Assembly (NCBI RefSeq): GCF_947241125.1
Contig: NZ_OX365700.1
Coordinates: forward strand, 2,574,001 to 2,638,000
From: Nitrospira tepida
GTDB taxonomy: Bacteria; Nitrospirota; Nitrospiria; Nitrospirales; Nitrospiraceae
Direction of reading: 5' to 3'
DNA length: 64,000 nt
The position numbers and the translations under genes were made by a program. This document shows positions 8,176-17,050 of the stretch, piece after piece (within the stretch, counting starts at the first letter, position 1; every line of letters starts with the position of its first letter). The notes beneath the pieces were generated by a model. It had not been told where the DNA came from and searched no databases. It saw only the letters and a list, made by a program, of their open reading frames with translations.

Positions 8176-8658
8176 GTGGTCCTCGTGGCCAATCAATCCA
8201 TTACGACGCCTTGCCAGAGCCCGGACCACGGGGCGGCGTTTCGCCCCCGCGTGATTTTCGCCGACGACAACGCGCAGTTTCTCGATCACGCCGTCCAGTT
8301 GATGGCTGATGAGTGCGACATTCTCGGCACGGTTTCCGACGGAGTCGCCGCGGTCGAGCTCGTGGAACGGCTGATCCCGGATATTGCAGTGCTGGATATC
8401 ACCATGCCGATCATGGACGGCCTGGACGTGGCGCGGCGACTGCGAGCCGACGGCGTCCAGACCAAGATCATCTTCCTCACCGTCCATGACGATCCGGATT
8501 ATCTTCGGGAGGCCTTGGACGTCGGCGCGACGGGCTACGTCGTCAAGCAACGGCTGGTCTCCGACCTGCCACAAGCCATACAGGCCTCGCTGGCCGGGCG
8601 CCGGTTCGTGTCGGCCACGCCGAATTTGCAATCCATTGGATCGGGGGAGAACCCGTGA
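8176..8658 (+). CDS. Single-domain response regulator (receiver only)
   Basis: 160 aa if GTG 8176 is used; GTG 8185 is also in frame and the true start is uncertain. Residues about 26-145 form a full receiver: acidic FADD (30-31), phospho-acceptor D74 in LDITMP, Thr in IIFLTVHDD, and Lys in GYVVKQRL. After the receiver only about 10 residues (SIGSGENP) remain, so there is no output domain. Such proteins act as phosphate relays or by protein binding. Its closeness to the kinase/regulator pair suggests cross-talk. Confidence 0.85.
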   Translation: MVLVANQSITTPCQSPDHGAAFRPRVIFADDNAQFLDHAVQLMADECDILGTVSDGVAAVELVERLIPDIAVLDITMPIMDGLDVARRLRADGVQTKIIFLTVHDDPDYLREALDVGATGYVVKQRLVSDLPQAIQASLAGRRFVSATPNLQSIGSGENP

Positions 8659-8793
8659 CCTTTCGAATCGAGCGGCCGGACGGACCGATCGCTCACCCCT
8701 GTATCCTGTTGCTGACCGCAAACAGGAAGCGAGTGGGAACAGACGGGAGTGATCGAGAATCAGTAGCCTGTGGTTGATGTGTAGAAGAGCCGG

Positions 8794-9228
8794 TTAGCCG
8801 ACTAAGGGATTCCGAACCGTCAACCCGGGAAATCGGCCAAAGTCCCGATCCGCCGTCCACAACTCAAGCACTCCGTGTTGCAGGCATAGAGCCGCGACTC
8901 GCGCGTCATGGATTTGAGGACCGGACGCTCGGGAAGCCTGGAGCACGTCCCGGAATTGCCTCCAGTAGTCCTCGGGCTCCGACAGGAGGACAAGGCTCGG
9001 TGATTCCATCCAAGCTTCAATCTGGTCTATCGCCGCTTGCAGGGGAGTCGGCGGAGCATAGATACGCGCATGGGTCACAATGGCGAGAAATTCGTGAATG
9101 CATGGCCATGGTATGGCCCATGGCGCTCGTCGCTCAGCCAGTCCGAGGAGGTGAGCATAGGCCCGTTCGTGCCAAGGGGAATCTTCGCGGTGGGCATACA
9201 CGAGAATATTGCTATCGACGGCGATCAT
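8794..9228 (-). CDS. PIN-domain toxin (VapC-like)
   Basis: 144 aa. The PIN fold signature is visible: VDSNILVYAHR with the first catalytic Asp (D5), a conserved Glu in the CIHEFLAIV segment (about 46), HDARVAALC, and a C-terminal LWTADRDFGRFPGLTVRNP. In VapC proteins these acidic residues bind Mg and cut RNA. The start overlaps the stop of the preceding antitoxin gene by 4 bp (ATGA), the usual toxin-antitoxin layout. Confidence 0.88.
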   Translation of the reverse strand: MIAVDSNILVYAHREDSPWHERAYAHLLGLAERRAPWAIPWPCIHEFLAIVTHARIYAPPTPLQAAIDQIEAWMESPSLVLLSEPEDYWRQFRDVLQASRASGPQIHDARVAALCLQHGVLELWTADRDFGRFPGLTVRNPLVG

Positions 9229-9470
9229 CCGCCGCGGCCTTCGTAGCTCAATTCCCGAATTTGCTCCCAGGAGGCTCCCGCGAGATGCGGATGCAACCCA
9301 TGGCCTTTAAATGTGGCTTTGCGAAGGCGGAATTCGTGATGCCGTTTGTGCTCTGAAACAATCCTGCGAAGCCCCTGTTCGACCAGAGCCTTCAAGGTCG
9401 TCCGCTCCCGGCGGGCTACCTTGCGCGCCTCCTCGAAAAGGCTATCAGGTATTTGTATGGTCGTCTTCAT
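9225..9470 (-). CDS. VapB-like antitoxin
   Basis: 81 aa from ATG 9470 (MKTTIQIPDSLFEEARK); an in-frame ATG four codons upstream (9482) is possible. The N-terminal ribbon-helix-helix pattern (TTIQIPDSLFEEARKVARRERTTLKALVEQGLRRIV) gives DNA binding; the C-terminal half is the toxin-binding part. No ribosome site is visible before either ATG, so translation may be leaderless. The start region overlaps a 16-bp palindrome at 9469-9484 that could be the autoregulatory operator. Confidence 0.85.
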   Translation of the reverse strand: MKTTIQIPDSLFEEARKVARRERTTLKALVEQGLRRIVSEHKRHHEFRLRKATFKGHGLHPHLAGASWEQIRELSYEGRGG

Positions 9471-9484
9471 ATGGCTAACCATAT
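9469..9484. promoter_or_regulatory. Palindrome over the antitoxin start (candidate operator)
   Basis: ATATGG-CTAA-CCATAT is a perfect 6-bp inverted repeat with a 4-bp centre. It covers both candidate start codons of the antitoxin. VapB/RHH antitoxins usually bind palindromes at their own promoter, which fits. Confidence 0.5.
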
Positions 9485-9588
9485 CGCGCGGTATAGTCAG
9501 CCGTCAAGTCAAGGAAGAACCTGACGGGTCGCCATGCATCGGCGAGTGGAGAACGGTTCCGGCCTTGACGAGAACGTTCTTCGCCGGC

Positions 9589-9604
9589 CTGTCACTTTTA
9601 ACAG
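9589..9604 (+). promoter_or_regulatory. Degenerate copy of the CTGTCA..TGACAG palindrome (copy 3)
   Basis: CTGTCACTTTTAACAG differs from the exact copies at two positions. It lies 89 bp before the first of the tandem exported-protein genes. GG (9626-9627) and GC (9638-9639) are 10 bp apart downstream, a weak sigma-54-like spacing. Confidence 0.45.
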
Positions 9605-9633
9605 TGGAAGCCGGCTTCCATTGATGGTAGAGA

Positions 9634-9658
9634 GTGTGCGCTGCGCGCATGCGCACAC
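9634..9658 (+). promoter_or_regulatory. Hairpin in the 5' leader
   Basis: GTGTGCGC (9634-9641) and GCGCACAC (9651-9658) are perfect 8-bp complements around a 9-nt loop, 35 nt before the next ATG. It may protect the leader or mark regulation; no T-tract follows, so it is not a normal terminator. Confidence 0.4.
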
Positions 9659-9692
9659 GGTCGAACCACCTTTCAGAAAGGAGATGACGATC

Positions 9693-10169
9693 ATGAAATT
9701 CCTCCAAGGCTTCTGCATGGCGGCACTGCTCGTGTGGGCCGCGCCGGTTGTTGCACAGAATGCCCCAAGCCCGACAAATATGGAAATCCTCAAGGAAAAG
9801 CTGAAAGCGGACAAGAAACTCCTGGTGGCCGGCAACATGGACCTCAGCGATTCCGAAGCCAAGGCCTTCTGGCCCTTATATGACGGCTATCAGAAGGAAC
9901 TCGATCAGATCAATCAGCGACTCACCCGGACGATCGGGGAATATGCCGAAGCCTTCCAGAAGGGCCCGCTGCCAAACGACACGGCCAAGAAGCTGATGAA
10001 TGAAGCGTTGGCCGTAGAAGAAGCCGAGGCGAAGTTGAAACGGACCTATGCAGACAAGCTCAACAAGGTACTGCCGGCATCCAAGACGGCCCGGTACATT
10101 CAGATCGAAAATAAAATCCGGGCCATCATCAAGATGGAACTCGCGCAACAGATTCCGCTGGTATATTGA
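9693..10169 (+). CDS. Exported helical protein (Spy/CpxP-like in style), paralog A
   Basis: 158 aa from ATG 9693, with AAAGGAG 9-10 nt upstream. A signal peptide (FCMAALLVWAAPVVAQ) is cut near residue 23. The mature part is almost all charged helix: EILKEKLKADKKLLVAGNMDLSDSEAKAFWPLYDGYQKELDQINQ, then a second long helix ending IPLVY. It has no cysteine after the signal, so it is probably free periplasmic. The next gene is a close paralog in lipoprotein form. The layout of two long amphipathic helices recalls Spy/CpxP-type chaperones, but this is only structural resemblance. Confidence 0.8.
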   Translation: MKFLQGFCMAALLVWAAPVVAQNAPSPTNMEILKEKLKADKKLLVAGNMDLSDSEAKAFWPLYDGYQKELDQINQRLTRTIGEYAEAFQKGPLPNDTAKKLMNEALAVEEAEAKLKRTYADKLNKVLPASKTARYIQIENKIRAIIKMELAQQIPLVY

Positions 10170-10215
10170 CGCAGGCAGTGCCGCCGACCTTGATCCCAAA
10201 CAAAGGAGCACGTTC

Positions 10216-10728
10216 ATGAGAAGCCGCGGACTCGGAGTGATTGTTCTGGGGCTCGTCTGCCTTCAAGGTTGCGCATCGGAACCGGTTCGCACGGCGGATA
10301 CCGGCAGCCAGGCCGCCAAGACCTCGGCGGCCACCAATGCGGAAATTCTGTTGAACAAGATCAAGGCCGACAAGAAGTTGCTGGTGGCGAGCAACATGAA
10401 TCTGACGGACGGCGAGGCGGCTAAGTTCTGGCCTTTGTATGACGAATATCAGAAGAATCTCGACCAGATCAACAAACGGCTCGGCCGGACCATTACGGAC
10501 TATGCGGAGGCCTTCAAGAACGGGCCAGTGCCGAACAGCACGGCGGCGAACCTCCTCGACGAAGCCCTGGCGGTCGAGGATGCCGAAGTGGCGCTGAAGC
10601 AATCCTACGCCCAGCAACTCAGCCATGTCTTGCCGGAGGCCAAGGTCGCCCGGTACCTCCAGATCGAAACCAAGATCCGGTCGTTGTTGAAGTACGAATT
10701 AGCCCGGGAGATTCCACTGGTGTACTGA
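10216..10728 (+). CDS. Lipoprotein paralog B of the preceding exported helical protein
   Basis: 170 aa from ATG 10216 with AAAGGAG upstream. The signal peptide ends in a lipobox (CLQGCASE, Cys about 19), so this copy is membrane-anchored. From residue about 40 it aligns throughout with the upstream protein: AEILLNKIKADKKLLVASNMNLTDGEAAKFWPLYDEYQKNLDQINKRLGRTI, and the same IPLVY ending. The pair is a tandem duplication in which one copy is soluble and the other lipidated. Function unknown. Confidence 0.8.
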   Translation: MRSRGLGVIVLGLVCLQGCASEPVRTADTGSQAAKTSAATNAEILLNKIKADKKLLVASNMNLTDGEAAKFWPLYDEYQKNLDQINKRLGRTITDYAEAFKNGPVPNSTAANLLDEALAVEDAEVALKQSYAQQLSHVLPEAKVARYLQIETKIRSLLKYELAREIPLVY

Positions 10729-10900
10729 GGCGCCGACTCGCAATCAGAGCCGCCGGTGAGGCTCGCGGCCGATCTGAAAGTCACAGCGCAATCGATGGAA
10801 ACCTGAGGCCAGTCCGCAATCGGCGCGACCATCGATCATGTTGCCGATACGTTTCACATTCAGCGTCCGCCCCCAACCGCTTCTTGTACAAGGAGGAGTC

Positions 10901-11329
10901 ATGAATACCACACTTCGCCGGCCACTCTTGGCAGCCATGGGAATCGCGGTCCTGGGGCTTGCCCTGTCCGCCTGTGGCACAACCAAAGCCACGTCCGACT
11001 CGATTTCCAATTTCCTCTCCAGCACGACCCCGGGCGCTCTATACACGGAGGATGGCCTGGTGCGGCAGGAGCAGAAGATCAACCTGTTTGCCGGCGTAGC
11101 CTATGAAAATCTCCGCCAAGAATCGGCGGCGGGAGGAGGGGAATATGTGACGGCCCTGGCCTCCCTGTACGAGATCCCTATCGCCAAGCATGAAGAATTT
11201 GCACATATTCTCAAAACCCACCATTCCGACCTCTTCGGCAAAGGCCTCAAGGAAGATCGAACCGCGCATCTGAAGATGGTGGAGACCCTCAATCGGGCGC
11301 TCCTGGCCGATGCGTTTTTGCACCGCTAG
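10901..11329 (+). CDS. DUF3015-like lipoprotein
   Basis: 142 aa from ATG 10901, with AAGGAGGA upstream. Lipobox LSACG (Cys about 25). The mature part begins SNFLSSTTPGALYTEDGLVRQEQKI and has a stretch ENLRQESAAGGGEYVTALASLYEI that fits the DUF3015 pattern, followed by a helical FAHILKTHHSDLFGKGL. Role unknown; likely envelope. It is the last gene of the rightward group and faces the phosphofructokinase gene across a strong hairpin. Confidence 0.7.
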   Translation: MNTTLRRPLLAAMGIAVLGLALSACGTTKATSDSISNFLSSTTPGALYTEDGLVRQEQKINLFAGVAYENLRQESAAGGGEYVTALASLYEIPIAKHEEFAHILKTHHSDLFGKGLKEDRTAHLKMVETLNRALLADAFLHR

Positions 11330-11361
11330 ATCTTGAACTACTCCGGCAGCGGTCGCTCGAT

Positions 11362-11393
11362 GAAGCACCCCGCCTTCACCAGCGGGGTGCTTC
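11362..11393. terminator. Hairpin between convergent genes
   Basis: GAAGCACCCCGC (11362-11373) pairs perfectly with GCGGGGTGCTTC (11382-11393) around an 8-nt loop. It lies between the ends of two convergent genes. It lacks a long T-tract on either strand, but the 12-bp GC-rich stem is a good bidirectional stop or 3'-end protector. Confidence 0.6.
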
Positions 11394-11404
11394 TGTCGCG
11401 AGGC

Positions 11405-12688
11405 TCAGTGATTCCCCGACGACGGGAGTGCTGGTGCGCCCCGTTCATGCGCCGCCACCGCGGCAAATCGTTCCCGGAAGGCCTCGGCGGTGAGCCCCGC
11501 CACCGCGGCGCAACGAGCCAGGCGTTCGCGCTCCGCAAAATCGCTCTCGTCCAATCGGACCATATAGCGCCGGGCAATTCGATAGGACTCCGACGCCACA
11601 TCCACCATGCGGACCCTGGTCCGTTGCGTGGCGGGATCGAGAATCCTGCCGAACGGGATCGGCGAACAGGCACCGTTGACAATCGAGACCATCGCCCCCG
11701 TCCCCCCGCTGATCAGGTACTCCGCTGCGGAGCACCCGAGATCACGACAGTATTCCATGTCGAACGGAATGGGATCCGCGCACCGCAATTCATAGCCCAG
11801 GTCCTTGACCCGAATGGTCGGGGAGAGGCCGTAAGGAGCCAGGCGCTTCAGGACTTCCTCCTTCAGCACACGGCCCAGATCGAGATCCGCCAGTTCCACA
11901 TGACCATGGTCGTCGCGCGCGACGGAAGCCAAAGCCGTCAGGTCGTCGGGGCTCATGATCTCCGCCAAACCTTCCGCCAGTACGGCGACGCCATCTTCCC
12001 GGCCCAGACTCAGCCGCTTGATGATCGCGCCCGCGAGAATATCGGCCACTGTCGCGAGTTTGATGGGTCTGTCGCGAAACTCCTCCGGAATCATCGTGAG
12101 TGTCGCCCCGGCCGCTTTGCCGATTCCCAGTGCCAGATGCCCGGCCTTGCGTCCCATAGCCACGACAAAAAACCAATGGCCGGTTGTGCGCGCATCTTCG
12201 AGGATGCTCGTGACCGCAAAGGTCCCGACGTGCCTAGCGGTCTGGAATCCAAAGGTCGAGATGCCCTGCGGAAGATCAAGGTCATTATCGATGGTCTTGG
12301 GGACGTGTACAACGCGCAGGCGGCCCTGTGCGGCCCGTTCGAGCGAAAGGGCTGAAAAACAGGTATCGTCTCCTCCGATCGTGACCAGTCCCGTTACGCC
12401 GAGTTGGTCCAGACTTTTCAACACCTGGGCCAGATGGCTGGGATTTTTGGTCGGGTTCGCACGTGAGGTCTTGAGCAGCGATCCGCCGCGAAAGTGAAGC
12501 CGGCTCATCCGTTCAAGGGTCAATGGCACGACCTTGCTCAAGTCCCCCCGCATGATCCATTTGAACCCTTGCTCGATACCCAGGACCTTCCAGCCCTCAT
12601 CGAGGCATCGAATCGTCGCAGCGCTGATCACCCCATTGATGCCCGGCGCCGGCCCTCCGCCGACCAGTATGGCGACTGTCTCCGTCAT
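11405..12688 (-). CDS. 6-phosphofructokinase, pyrophosphate-dependent type
   Basis: 427 aa from ATG 12688, preceded by GGGGGAG about 9 nt upstream. N-terminal nucleotide/PPi loop VGGGPAPGINGVI; a GGDDT motif (about 119-123) where ATP enzymes have GGDGS; and PKTIDNDL in place of PGTIDND. These two changes are the established marks of PPi-PFKs, which work reversibly on fructose 6-phosphate and PPi. Later MGRKAGHLALGIGKAAGATLTMIPEEF is the substrate-site block. It stands alone on the minus strand beside acetate kinase, phosphoketolase and phosphoglucose isomerase, so it probably links this block to glycolysis/gluconeogenesis. Confidence 0.9.
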   Translation of the reverse strand: MTETVAILVGGGPAPGINGVISAATIRCLDEGWKVLGIEQGFKWIMRGDLSKVVPLTLERMSRLHFRGGSLLKTSRANPTKNPSHLAQVLKSLDQLGVTGLVTIGGDDTCFSALSLERAAQGRLRVVHVPKTIDNDLDLPQGISTFGFQTARHVGTFAVTSILEDARTTGHWFFVVAMGRKAGHLALGIGKAAGATLTMIPEEFRDRPIKLATVADILAGAIIKRLSLGREDGVAVLAEGLAEIMSPDDLTALASVARDDHGHVELADLDLGRVLKEEVLKRLAPYGLSPTIRVKDLGYELRCADPIPFDMEYCRDLGCSAAEYLISGGTGAMVSIVNGACSPIPFGRILDPATQRTRVRMVDVASESYRIARRYMVRLDESDFAERERLARCAAVAGLTAEAFRERFAAVAAHERGAPALPSSGNH

Positions 12689-13172
12689 TGGCACTACTCC
12701 CCCCTGTAAATTCGAGCTGAACATGTGTCATGCGATCTATCACCGGCCGAACCTTCGCTGGGATTGTACCAAGCACGGACCGGCCGTGCGGACTTCACAA
12801 CGAGAGCCCTCCAAAGCGGTCTTGCAGGCCGATCATGGCACTTCTTCTCCTCCAGTTCCAAGATCACGATCTACTCCGGGCCCCAGCACCATTCGGCGGC
12901 GAGCATGGGTTTCATGGGTTTATGCGTGTCCATGAATATTCACAGCAGCCATGCCGCAGAAAAGATGAGCCTGCCATTTTTGACGTGTGATGCGGTTCAC
13001 TCTGCCACGTATACCATGTATAAAAGAGAAGATCCGAGAGGAGCGGCCGGGGTCGAAGTATCGGCTCGTTTGAAGCGTGAAATAAGAATAAGATTGGGAG
13101 ACGGCAGCGCCTCGCTCGCCGCGCAAAATGACAGATTATCGTCGTTGATTCCCACATGGCTGCGACGCTGAC
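12689..13172. other. Intergenic region between divergent genes
   Basis: 484 bp between the divergent phosphofructokinase and acetate kinase genes. Open frames here lack codon bias and ribosome sites. It must hold promoters for both sides. CTGCCATTTTTGACGT at 12971-12986 matches 12 of 16 positions of the repeated palindrome, about 190 bp before acetate kinase. An AT-richer stretch (TATACC, TATAAA, about 13011-13024) could be a -10 region. Confidence 0.4.
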
Positions 13173-14396
13173 ATGAAGGTTTTGGTGATCAACAGCGGGA
13201 GTTCGTCGATTAAGTTTCGCCTGGTGGACGTCGTTGAGGAGTCGAACGGCGCCCTGACAACCGGACCGGCCTTGCTTCAGGGCTCGATCAAAGGGATCGG
13301 AAGCCACACGAGCTTCGAGGTGCTGGGCGAGCATGAGGACCGGTCGGGGGCCATAGAGATTCGGGACCATGCACAGGCGCTGAGGGTGCTGTTCGATCGT
13401 CTGGCCGGTTCGCTCGGTGGGATCGACGCGGTCGGGCATCGGGTGGTCCACGGAGCAGATCGCTTTGTGGAGTCCACGTTAATCACGGAAGAGGTTGAAG
13501 CCGGCATCGACGCGCTGTCCGAATTGGCCCCGCTGCACAATCCCGCTTGTCTTGCAGGGATCCGGGGAACCAGGGAGGTGCTGGGCTCCAAGCTGCCGAT
13601 GGTGGCCGTGTTCGACACGGCCTTCCACAAGACCATGCCGGCTATTGCCAAACAATACGCGATTCCCAGGGAACTGGCCGACCGGCATCGGATCAGCCGT
13701 TACGGGTTTCACGGGATTGCCCATGCGTCGCTCGCCCATGGCTATGCGGCAACCACGGGAACCCCGTTGGAACGAGCACGGTTGATTACGCTCCAATTGG
13801 GGAACGGCTGCTCCGTGGCGGCCATTGCGCAAGGCCGATCGGTGGAGACCTCGATGGGCTTCACGCCGTTGGAGGGATTGGTGATGGGCACCCGTTCCGG
13901 CGATGTGGATGCCTCGATCATCAGTTACCTGTGCGAGCGGGAAAAGGCCGAGCCGGCTGAAGTTGAACGGTGGCTCAACGAACGTTCCGGCCTCCTCGGA
14001 TTGTCGGGGCGGTCGTCAGACATGCGGGAGTTGCTCCGCGCGGCTGAGCAGGAACAGGATCAACGGGTCATGTTCGCCATTGATCTGTTCTGCTATCGCG
14101 TGCGCAAGTACCTTGGCGCCTACCTTGCCGTGCTGGGCGGCGCCGATGCCATCGTCTTCGGAGGCGGGATCGGGGAAAATGCACCGGAGATCCGGGACCG
14201 GATTTGCCGGAACATGGGCTGGTGCGGCCTGAGGCTCGACCCAGACCGCAATCGAGCATCGGTAGGGCTTGCGCCGGGTCAGGCAGCACGGATCAGCGTG
14301 GAGGAATCTCGGCCGTCCGCCTATGTCGTCGCGGCGGATGAGGAAACCTGGATCGCCAGAGAGACGGTTCGCTGCGTGCGAGGAGGACGTTCATAA
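13173..14396 (+). CDS. ackA: Acetate kinase
   Basis: 407 aa, the usual length. Signature blocks are intact: VLVINSGSSSIKFRLVD at the start (phosphate-binding Asn), GHRVVHGAD, AVFDTAFHKTMP, YGFHGIAHASLAHGYA, LGNGCSVAAIAQGRSVETSMGFTPLEGLVMGTRSGDVD, and VFGGGIGENAPEIRDRI. It interconverts acetyl phosphate plus ADP and acetate plus ATP. The phosphoketolase gene 48 bp downstream makes acetyl phosphate from sugar phosphates, so the two probably run in series in the cytoplasm. Confidence 0.97.
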   Translation: MKVLVINSGSSSIKFRLVDVVEESNGALTTGPALLQGSIKGIGSHTSFEVLGEHEDRSGAIEIRDHAQALRVLFDRLAGSLGGIDAVGHRVVHGADRFVESTLITEEVEAGIDALSELAPLHNPACLAGIRGTREVLGSKLPMVAVFDTAFHKTMPAIAKQYAIPRELADRHRISRYGFHGIAHASLAHGYAATTGTPLERARLITLQLGNGCSVAAIAQGRSVETSMGFTPLEGLVMGTRSGDVDASIISYLCEREKAEPAEVERWLNERSGLLGLSGRSSDMRELLRAAEQEQDQRVMFAIDLFCYRVRKYLGAYLAVLGGADAIVFGGGIGENAPEIRDRICRNMGWCGLRLDPDRNRASVGLAPGQAARISVEESRPSAYVVAADEETWIARETVRCVRGGRS

Positions 14397-14420
14397 CCGG
14401 CTCGACCTCTGTCGAGCCGG
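14397..14420 (+). promoter_or_regulatory. Hairpin between ackA and the phosphoketolase gene
   Basis: CCGGCTCGAC (14397-14406) and GTCGAGCCGG (14411-14420) form a perfect 10-bp stem with a CTCT tetraloop. No T-tract follows. It may tune relative mRNA levels of the two genes by stabilising the upstream 3' end. Confidence 0.55.
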
Positions 14421-14444
14421 CGTGGTCACAGAGAAGGAGCGGTC

Positions 14445-16853
14445 ATGAAGAACCCATTGTCAGAAAAAGTACTCAACCTGATGGACGCGTACTGGCGCGC
14501 GGCGAATTATTTGTCCGTCGGGCAGATCTACCTCTATGACAATCCCCTGCTGAAGGAGCCGCTGAAGAAAGAACACATCAAGCCCCGGCTCCTCGGTCAT
14601 TGGGGGACCACCCCAGGGCTGAATTTCATCTACGTCCATCTGAACCGAATCATCCAGCAACGGGATCTCAACATGATCTACATCACCGGTCCCGGCCATG
14701 GCGGGCCAGGGCTGGTGGCGAATGCCTACCTCGAAAACACCTACAGCGAGGTCTATCCGAACATCTCTCAGGACGAAGAGGGCCTGAAGCGGCTGTTCAC
14801 GCAGTTCTCATTTCCCGGAGGCATCCCGAGCCACGTGGCGCCGGAAACTCCCGGCTCCATCCACGAAGGAGGGGAACTGGGCTATGCTTTGTCGCACGCA
14901 TACGGGGCTGCGTTCGATAACCCTGACCTCATCGTCGCCTGCGTCGTCGGGGACGGCGAAGCCGAAACGGGACCGCTCGCGACCTCCTGGCACTCCAACA
15001 AATTTCTCAATCCGGCCTCAGACGGAGCCGTCCTGCCGATCCTGCATCTGAACGGGTACAAAATCGCCAACCCCTGCGTGCTGGCCCGTATCAGCCACGA
15101 AGAGTTGGACCAGCTCTTTCGCGGATACGGCTATACGCCGCATTTCGTCGAAGGCGACGATCCGGCCAAGATGCATCAATTGATGGCCGCCACGCTCGAT
15201 GCCTGCTTCGACGACATCCGGCACATCCAGACCCAGGCACGAAAGACCGGGGTGAAGGAGCGGCCACGGTGGCCGATGATGATCCTCCGTTCACCGAAGG
15301 GCTGGACCTGTCCGAAGGAAATCGACGGCAAGCGGACGGAAGACTATTGGCGAAGCCACCAGGTGCCGATGGGTGAAATGCACGAGAAGCCCGAGCATGT
15401 CAAAATCCTTGAGCAATGGATGAAGAGCTACAAACCGGATGAGCTGTTCGATAAGACCGGCCGGTTGAAGCCCGAATTGGCCGAACTCGCCCCGAAGGCA
15501 GAACGCCGCATGAGCGCCAATCCTCACGCCAACGGCGGTCTCCTGCTCAAGGACCTGCGTCTGCCGAATTTCCGCGACTACGCGATCAAGGTCACGAAAC
15601 CCGGCGCCGTCATGGCCGAGTCCACCCGCCTCATGGGCAAGTTCCTGCGGGACACGATGAAGCTGAACCTGGAGAGCCGGAACTTCCGCCTGTTCAGCCC
15701 GGACGAGAACAACTCGAACCGCTGGCAGGACGTGCTGGAGGTGACCAACCGCGTCTGGATGGCGGACCGGTACCCCTACGACGACCATCTGGCGCCTGAC
15801 GGCCGGGTGATGGAGATGCTCAGCGAGCACCAGTGCCAGGGGTGGCTGGAGGGATATCTCCTGACGGGCCGGCACGGGTTCTTCTCCTGCTATGAAGCTT
15901 TCATCCACATCATCGATTCCATGTTCAATCAGCATGCGAAGTGGCTCAAGGTCTGTAACGACATTCCCTGGCGGCGGCCGATCGCCTCGCTCAACTATCT
16001 GCTCAGCTCGCATGTCTGGCGGCAGGATCACAATGGATTCAGTCACCAGGACCCGGGCTTCATCGACCATGTGGTGAACAAGAAGGCGCAGGTCGTGCGC
16101 GTGTATCTCCCGCCGGATGCCAACACGCTCCTGTCCGTCACCGACCACTGCCTGCGCAGCCGCAACTACGTCAATGTCATCGTCGCCGGCAAGCAACCGG
16201 CTCCCCAATGGCTGACGATGGACGAGGCCGTCAAACATTGCACCGCGGGGATCGGCATCTGGGAGTGGGCCAGCAACGATAAGGGCAGCGAGCCGGATGT
16301 GGTCATGGCCTGCTGCGGGGACGTGCCCACCTTGGAGACCTTGGCCGCGGTGGACCTCTTCCGGCGATATATGCCCGAAGTGAAGATCAGGGTCGTGAAC
16401 GTCGTCAACTTGATGAAACTGCAACCGCCAAGTGAACACCCGCACGGTCTCTCCGACCATGATTTCGATGCGCTGTTCACCAAGGACAAACCGATCATCT
16501 TCGCATTCCACGGCTACCCCTGGTTGATCCATCGACTCACGTACAGGCGAACGAATCACAAAAACCTGCATGTCCGCGGGTACAAGGAGGAGGGGACCAC
16601 CACGACGCCGTTCGACATGTGCGTCCTCAACGACCTCGATCGATTCCACCTGGCCAGCGACGTCATCGACCGGGTCCCCTCCTTGGGAGCCAGGGCCGCC
16701 TATGCCAAGCAGGCGCTGCGCGACAAGCTGTTCGAGCACAAGGAGTATATCTCCCGATACGGCGAGGATATGCCCGAGATCGCCAACTGGCAATGGGGGC
16801 AACAGGCGCCGGCTCGACAACGGGCGACATCCACCGAAGCGGACAACGTGTAG
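14445..16853 (+). CDS. xfp: Phosphoketolase (xylulose/fructose 6-phosphate)
   Basis: 802 aa, normal family length. Thiamine diphosphate motifs: [17 protein letters not shown], then [32 protein letters not shown], and the Mg/TPP block [24 protein letters not shown]. Later [17 protein letters not shown] and [21 protein letters not shown]-type text (here [15 protein letters not shown]) are typical of the family. It cleaves xylulose 5-P and/or fructose 6-P with phosphate into acetyl phosphate plus glyceraldehyde 3-P or erythrose 4-P. Follows ackA, GAAGGAG site present. Confidence 0.96.
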   Translation: MKNPLSEKVLNLMDAYWRAANYLSVGQIYLYDNPLLKEPLKKEHIKPRLLGHWGTTPGLNFIYVHLNRIIQQRDLNMIYITGPGHGGPGLVANAYLENTYSEVYPNISQDEEGLKRLFTQFSFPGGIPSHVAPETPGSIHEGGELGYALSHAYGAAFDNPDLIVACVVGDGEAETGPLATSWHSNKFLNPASDGAVLPILHLNGYKIANPCVLARISHEELDQLFRGYGYTPHFVEGDDPAKMHQLMAATLDACFDDIRHIQTQARKTGVKERPRWPMMILRSPKGWTCPKEIDGKRTEDYWRSHQVPMGEMHEKPEHVKILEQWMKSYKPDELFDKTGRLKPELAELAPKAERRMSANPHANGGLLLKDLRLPNFRDYAIKVTKPGAVMAESTRLMGKFLRDTMKLNLESRNFRLFSPDENNSNRWQDVLEVTNRVWMADRYPYDDHLAPDGRVMEMLSEHQCQGWLEGYLLTGRHGFFSCYEAFIHIIDSMFNQHAKWLKVCNDIPWRRPIASLNYLLSSHVWRQDHNGFSHQDPGFIDHVVNKKAQVVRVYLPPDANTLLSVTDHCLRSRNYVNVIVAGKQPAPQWLTMDEAVKHCTAGIGIWEWASNDKGSEPDVVMACCGDVPTLETLAAVDLFRRYMPEVKIRVVNVVNLMKLQPPSEHPHGLSDHDFDALFTKDKPIIFAFHGYPWLIHRLTYRRTNHKNLHVRGYKEEGTTTTPFDMCVLNDLDRFHLASDVIDRVPSLGARAAYAKQALRDKLFEHKEYISRYGEDMPEIANWQWGQQAPARQRATSTEADNV

Positions 16854-17050
16854 AGCGACGGGTCAATAGTGATGGAACGATCGGGCAATGAAAACCCGTC
16901 GCTTACCGCGCTGAGGGTCGGATCATCCAACCCATCGGCGTCCCCTCGATTTTGAACGACATTCAGCGTATTCTTCCGACAAGAAATTGAATGCGGCATC
17001 TGCTACAAGCCTGTGTGCGATCTTCATTCGGAGTACCAGGAGCAGACAGC

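Noticed and set aside
12725-13171. 148-codon open frame before acetate kinase
   Set aside because: No ribosome site, erratic composition, and it fills a divergent promoter region.
15291-16820. Long open frame antisense to the phosphoketolase gene
   Set aside because: It mirrors a strongly conserved enzyme in high-GC sequence, has no ribosome site and no known motif.
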